DNA from: Diphasiastrum complanatum
Lineage: Eukaryota; Streptophyta; Lycopodiopsida; Lycopodiales; Lycopodiaceae
Assembly (NCBI GenBank): GCA_029204225.1
Contig: CM055100.1
Coordinates: forward strand, 47,198,516 to 47,262,515
Reading direction: 5' to 3'
Length of the DNA: 64,000 nt
How positions within the stretch are numbered: the stretch's first letter is position 1; every line of letters starts with the position of its first letter. The translations under genes were made by a program, and so were the position numbers. Below are positions 56,310-64,000 of the stretch, piece after piece. Below the pieces are notes generated by a model that made no database searches, was not told where the DNA came from, and saw only the letters and a list, made by a program, of their open reading frames with translations.

Positions 56310-56455
56310 ATTCTTCTCACTCTTTATAGTTTATGGGTTTAAGCTTTAGGGTTTAGCAAGACGAGGATGGATATTGCAAGCCCATTGCCCACGTCAACCA
56401 TATTCTGCTCACTCTTTACAGTTTATGAGTTTAAACTTTAGGGTTTAGCAAGACG
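56271..56455. repeat. 92-bp tandem repeat at the 5' edge of the LINE
   Basis: Units GAGGATGGATATTGCAAGCC... at 56271-56362 and 56363-56455, a few differences. The first overlaps the RT coding start (MVDVGNG); a third, shorter copy is at 54146-54226. Confidence 0.93.
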
Positions 56456-56456
56456 A

Positions 56457-58764
<2,308 letters not shown>

Positions 58765-59267
58765 ATGATTGTGCCATTTGATCGTTTGTCCAGATACAAA
58801 GAAAAAATTTCAGCGCTGCTTTATGTATGTAGAGGTAGTGTTGGAGAGCATGAACATTACGAAGAAAGCCACTATGTCCATGGAACCCGTAATCTCGTTC
58901 AGCAGCCCGAATACCAGGTCGCCAAGCCGGTCTTGCAAGGTTCCTGAGCAGAATCGACTCAACCCAACCGGTTCTAGTTTACACATCATACTGAAACGTA
59001 ATGCCAGGTTCTCAGGTTTTGTGTGTATTTTGGAAGCACCTCCATGAGCAGAATATGCATCTACCTTTCTCTCTCCTCCAAAATCTGCCATCCCTGCCCT
59101 CAGGCAAGAGCCCTCCCTCAAGGAAGGCCCTCGGACAGGGCCTTCAACCATACAAAAGACATAACAAGATATTAGAGAATCACCATTTGGTTAATGTCCT
59201 TGAATGGCGCCTCTTAACAGGCGGCTACCGGAAAAGGGCCCTTGGTGACTCAACTATTTACAATTAA
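58765..59267. other. Coding-like stretch, unidentified
   Basis: Open frames overlap on both strands (58769-59047 plus; 59151-58810 minus). The minus frame contains LQDRLGDLVFGLLNEITGSM and a hydrophobic stretch. I recognise neither. The sequence is more balanced in composition than its flanks and could be an old gene or organelle fragment. Confidence 0.25.
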
Positions 59268-60454
59268 TTTAGAGAACTAGCAGGGCCCAGATTCCAAAGG
59301 CTGTCAAAACTTTAAACTGCCATCAGTGTTCTTGCCTCCTATTGACTTACATCCAAGCCATTGTCCATGACATTGGATAGCCAAAGGCAGTTTGATTCTG
59401 TGTGTGGCATACAACCACCGTGGAATGTGATTTGTTCACAAAGTTAGAGACTCCCAATCTTCGGTTCTTATCATGTATCAAAACTGAACCATGCTAGAAT
59501 ATGTTCTTACAGTCTGGAATTATCCAGCGGTGGTTCATATCTAATAGTCAGGAATGGTAAACATGTTCAAAGAGAACTGAAAATTTGAAAATGGATTGAA
59601 ATGGAAGAATACAAAACTTGTATATGGATTGATTGTTCAAAGGGTTATAGGGATCGCAACAGTCTTCAGGGTGAAAAATATCAGATTGAACTAGAAGAAA
59701 CTTTTCCTAGATTTGCTGCAGAAAATGCTGGCCAAAAATATCATTGAAAACGAACACTTGTAACTCCACAACCACTCCCAAACAAAAAGGCACACTCAAA
59801 GCTGTCATAAAAGCCAGTTTTCTATTCTCTCTACAGTCCCCAAGTCACCTTTTTGTTGCTTACCTACTCTCTATCTCAAAGAGTGCAAATGACAATATCC
59901 AAGAAAAACGGAAAAGCGAAATTCTTGTGGTACAAAATGCTGGCAATTCCAGGATGCCCCTGGTTGGAAAGGCCTTTCAAGCAACTATGCTACCTAATCT
60001 TATGGATAGCAATGAGAATGCATGCTTTGTTCTCATATATTGGAAGAGAGAGATACTTTGTGCATAAGAAAGTGATAAGTGTTTCCATTCAAACAACCTA
60101 GGAAATAGATTTCCACAATAGTCCCTACATAGGTGAAAACAATTTAGCTCTTAAAGCGACAAACATAAAGCTCAAAAGCACAAGAATTTGTAACAGCTTC
60201 AATTAGCTAGAAATGCTTATTTACAATGTCAAAGTTCACAATATGCAATTGCCTGCCTTTGTCTAAGAGCAGTGCCATGCTCCATGGAAGAATACTTAGT
60301 TTTGCACAGCCATAAGACGAACTTTAGTGTACGTCTATTTGCCATTACACCCCTCTTGATTATGAAATCTACTAATATAGCAGAAAGTTATGTTCACTGC
60401 AGGATTATGTTTCCATCAAGTAGATTTCTTTCCATCAAACATTCACTAAGATAT
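59268..60454. other. Spacer without a recognised gene
   Basis: Only short frames without domains. It may include the 3'UTR of the exon at 60455-60629 (minus), and the matching downstream flank. Confidence 0.5.
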
Positions 60455-60629
60455 CTATAATCCTCTGAAAAGGAAAACAAGTGGTATGGTTACAACTAAA
60501 ATGACTGCGACAGTTGTAACGACAGTAGTCCGATTGAAAGCACCCTGTGCAACCCCAACTCTGGAGAAGTGCTGGAATGCCACATAAGCAGCAAGCACAA
60601 TTGATATTGCAATTCCCGCTTGTGTGCCT
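60455..60629 (-). CDS. Last exon of a small two-helix membrane protein (unidentified)
   Basis: On the minus strand an acceptor (TTTTTTTGGTATACAG) is followed by an open exon that encodes GTQAGIAISIVLAAYVAFQH, then a short Gly/Ala/Arg-containing loop, then TTVVTTVAVILVVTIPLVFL and FRGL-stop. The two hydrophobic segments of about 20 residues look like transmembrane helices with a short loop and no charged residues inside. Pyrimidine-rich acceptor, uninterrupted frame and sensible codon use argue for a real exon. Upstream exons should lie beyond 60630; I could not place them. Family unknown. Confidence 0.5.
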
Positions 60630-63600
60630 CTGTATACCAAAAAAAGCAGCAGAACTCATTAAGATTTTGCAACCTACGTAAACTACTAGGATACAGACAT
60701 GTCTAACATAGGTAACACTCAGAAAAAATGGACATGGATAAAATTCAGATTTTAAGCACGTTGACAACAGCACTATTCATATATGAATATATGCATGTTT
60801 CCAAAAACCAAACTAATCAACAGTATTCTATGAAGGAAAGTACAGATGTAGTACACATGCATCCATTACAGAATGGGCCACAAGCGATGTCACATATATT
60901 TGCAAAAAGGCATTCTTTGGCTCAAAGCTCGTAAATGAAATAATGTTCTTAGCATCAAAAGGAGGAATAGCTTGGCTGCACTGAGAGTGTTCATCAAATA
61001 ATGGGTTCATTTTAGTATATACATCACCATGTGTACCTGCATCTATTGAATTGGAGACAACATCTAATCTCATTCCAAGTCTCAAACTCTAAAATGTAGA
61101 ACCAGTATAATCTTGCCATGCTCTCTCTAAAACTGAAAGTAAAGATAGCCAATACACCAAAGCTTGTAAGGGTGGACCCGCCATTCCTATCTTTACAACA
61201 ACTGTTGATTGTCTTGCTACAGTGTTGAAGAGTCGAATAAAAAAGGAAAAGAAAAGGAAAAAAGGGTGATTCAAGTGGCATAATATTTTTCTATAGTTTA
61301 AGTCCTTGATATGCTAGATAGCTCTTAGAGACTTTTCCCAAAGGCGAAATTGATGATGGCTAGCTTCAAACTTTCAAGCATGTCCGTGTTAACACACTGG
61401 CCTTCCTATCTTCACAAAATGCAAATCTAGACTATCATAGATCCTTCAAACAGCTGGCAATGTAAAAGCTTATTGAATAGCAATTGTGCATGCATGCATG
61501 GAAGCCAAGTGAACCAACATGCACAAATTCTCTCATAACCTTATTTCTTGAAGAATTGGCTTAATTTTTTGCTTGAAACATGTGAATGAACCTCAAGCAT
61601 TAGATTGATATTCATGTAGCACAATGTTAACCCTTCATTAGAAAAATTACAAAGCTTAAACAGTGGACACATAGTTGGGCATCTGCTAAATCTGCTAAAT
61701 CTGAGGTTACTATCTTGCACATAAGCTTCAATGCTGCTTAATAGCCATGTTTGGCCTTGCAGCCTGTCACTTGGACTTCTGACATCTTTATGGATAGCCA
61801 CGCATCAAATAATCCATGGATGCTTGTTAAATGACTGTTTGCATGACCTGGTCAATATATGCAAGATTCAAAGGTTGTGAGCTAAAATCTAGGCAGGGCA
61901 ACAAAGAGATGGGTGACCCGGCCAGGTGACTGCATGTGTAATAGGAGCAGAGGTAACGGAGTGCCATTTTGGCTAAACTGTGGGTGACCATTTACTTAGT
62001 AGGGCTATGACCAACCAGATGTTTACTGCAATCAGCGCCCTAGCTCTGAGGACCCATCCTCCTGGCTTGGCATTTGGTATTGACAATGATGTGGACAGCC
62101 ATAGAAGTAGGCAGAAAGTATTGTGGGGAAGAATGTGGAACAGCATCGGAATGGAGTGGAAATAGGGGAAGAGCATATGCGGGGAGGCATATGGGACCAC
62201 TGCAGGGCCCTATTGCCAATGACATAAGTAGTTGGCATGAGAGACCACATTTTGGCCCCCTCAGGGCATATGGCAGCTGCCCATACTTCAGCCCTGCTGG
62301 GAGGAAAGCATGTCCGGGGATTCATACTCCAGCACTGCGGATTCTAAGTGAGAAAATGGAATATGTCAACAGTATAAGTATCATGCCACCACATGAAAAT
62401 GGAATAACATGATGTATAATGGTGTTCACGTGGCACCTCAGGATTGGCTAATTGCCAAAATGTGGGACCTCATGGCACCTGCATTCTAAAGAGAAGCCTG
62501 GTCTTCTTGAGCAGACAGTCTATATGTCCTTCACCCCAGCGCTATGGCCCACTCTATGGTAAGAAAAACTACATGATGCCATTGTGGGGCCATGCACAAG
62601 GCATGGTTTTATACCTCGTCTCGTTCCTCAACTTGGGGAGTGGGTTTCTCTTCTAGGTTTTCCTTCAGTCCTCAAAGAACATTCCTCCTTTGGTTGCCTC
62701 CTCCTTGAAACCTCTAAGTTGAATAATGCATCTTAGTTTGAAAAAAAGGATGGCAATATTTTAGGACCTGATAGAAACTCAGGAATCAAAGTAGTTTCAT
62801 CTTAAATATACCTTGATATGATGCAGTGCTAACATCTTTAATGAGCTATGATGAAATGGCAAGACGTTGGCAATCGTTAGAAGATAATAAGTGTGGCCTC
62901 TAACATACGAGGAAGTCCAACTATTAATGGGAGCTTATACAAGCTTCTTGAGCATAATCTAGTAAATGATAGGTTGGTCATATAGTTTCTCAACATTGTC
63001 GTTCGTCAATGACCTACAGAAATAAATGCATTTCTTTAATCTCATTTTAAGCTAGTCCATCCTCCTCGTCCTAGATTCTTATTTCTTTGATACAAAGAAA
63101 ACCGATGTACGCTCTTTTTTTGCCATGTCACTGATATTGTCAGATACTAAGGAAAAATAAGAAATCATCTAATATAGATGTAAGCTCTATGATACACTCG
63201 ACATAGCAAACAAGATTTATAACCTTCGACTTTATGAAGTCCTCTCAAACCATCAATCCCATCATCCGTAGAACAGAGTAGATGCTACAGCATATAGGTT
63301 GTGCTCTGCATCACACTGTCTCACATCATACACATCTCTTCCTTCCCTACTCTCTCAAGTATATAAATTCTCCTACACATGATGTGTGGGATGTTGTTTC
63401 TTGCATGCTAAAGTGAGTCGAGTGATTCTTCTGTCTTTTATATATGCTCTTCCCCAAGAGGTAGTTTCATAGCTTTCAATAGGGAAACTGAGATTTCATT
63501 GTCTATTTCTCAACAGAACCACAGTTTATGCAAATTTGATAGCTGAAAGTAATCTGAATTCTCTGCTTTACTTTATGATGTTAAAATGAGGTTTTGAAAA

Positions 63601-64000
63601 AGCTCATGGCTATAGACAACAGTCACTAGAGAGCACATAGTGTGACTTTCTTCTGCTCTGCAAAACTACATATACTATAGCCGATGCTGCCAAAAATGCA
63701 CATGTGAAAAAGATGCTGAAAAACAAGAACTTACTACCACGGAGGTATATACTGCAAAAGCTGCCAAAAAGTGTACACTGAATTGCATTGGAACTACGCT
63801 ATCTATGTGTAAATAAACATGGTATAGGGAAGGACCAGGAATGTGAATGTAACCCAAAGGCACGTAAATAGGGAAAACAAGGCATGTGGATAGAACAATG
63901 CTGCAGAGATCCCATGCCACCCAGATAGCCCATGAATGCACTTTGAGTGTTGCAGTAGACGACATAATAGTCGCAAACAAAATCCAAGGCACTCATATAG
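60630..64000. other. Spacer; possible introns or upstream exons of the minus-strand gene
   Basis: Frames at 61024-61281 and 63675-63992 (minus) are rich in hydrophobic residues, but lack splice sites I can defend and known motifs. 61900-62650 is GC-richer with short open frames on both strands and no recognisable domain. No retroelement motif seen. Confidence 0.35.

Noticed and set aside
58765-59267. Mitochondrial or plastid DNA insertion
   Set aside because: Composition hinted at it, but I recognised no organelle gene, so I left it unidentified.
62032-62656. Open frames of 60-112 codons on both strands
   Set aside because: GC-richer stretch leaves frames open by chance; no motif or splice context found.
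63675-63996. 105-codon hydrophobic minus frame as an upstream exon of the 60455 gene
   Set aside because: No defensible acceptor and donor pair, no recognisable sequence, and an overlapping alternative frame.

Overview
This window looks like nuclear DNA of a large, repeat-rich land-plant genome. Evidence: a split gene with GT/AG introns, overlapping LTR retrotransposon remains with plant-type primer sites (TGGTATCAGAGC for initiator Met-tRNA, TGGCGxCGTTGxCGGGGA for Asp-tRNA), a decayed LINE and many long microsatellites. The mix of old Copia and Gypsy debris, a LINE with a long C-terminal extension, and long AT-rich spacers fits a fern or gymnosperm better than a compact angiosperm. I cannot name the species. 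No complete, clearly functional protein-coding gene is visible.

Layout. (1) 1-22955 is a tandem duplication with a 13,410-bp unit. The complete right copy is 9546-22955. The left copy shows only its last 9,545 bp (1-9545), because its start lies left of the window. The two agree with no indels and seven substitutions noticed. Each unit holds a gamma-tocopherol-methyltransferase-like gene that looks like a pseudogene (exons 11599-13877 on the right; last two exons at 149-467 on the left), followed by nested retroelement pieces. The left copy breaks inside a Copia gag; the right copy continues through it. (2) 22443-25051 is that Copia element (gag, protease, integrase), truncated and with a lost integrase catalytic Glu. 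(3) 25345-29661 holds minus-strand Gypsy remains: a gag-type ORF, an integrase tail fused to a protease by deletion, a gag and a probable LTR. (4) 29690-32612 has LTR and Copia RT fragments and one doubtful exon. (5) 32602-40462 is an LTR element with both LTRs (the 5' one truncated). It has gag and protease but no reverse transcriptase or integrase. A long coiled-coil ORF of unknown family stands in their place. (6) 42328-45153 is a second element that carries only a relative of that ORF plus its 3' LTR; a third relative sits inside the tandem duplication (7422-9032 and 20832-22442). (7) 45154-47711 has several LTR ends and primer sites, including LTR ends facing each other. (8) 48100-50465 is a microsatellite-rich ~950-bp duplication around a Gypsy integrase scrap. 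(9) 51588-53900 holds two LTR ends and two gag fragments. (10) 54146-56456 is a decayed LINE bounded by 70-92 bp repeats. (11) 56457-64000 is mostly uninformative spacer with two long microsatellites and one plausible terminal exon of a small two-helix membrane protein on the minus strand (60455-60629).

The most unusual item is the unknown ORF shared by the 33-40 kb, 42-45 kb and 7-9/21-22 kb elements: an N-terminal coiled coil followed by a conserved C-terminal region. It appears to define a lineage of non-autonomous LTR retrotransposons in which this protein replaces pol.
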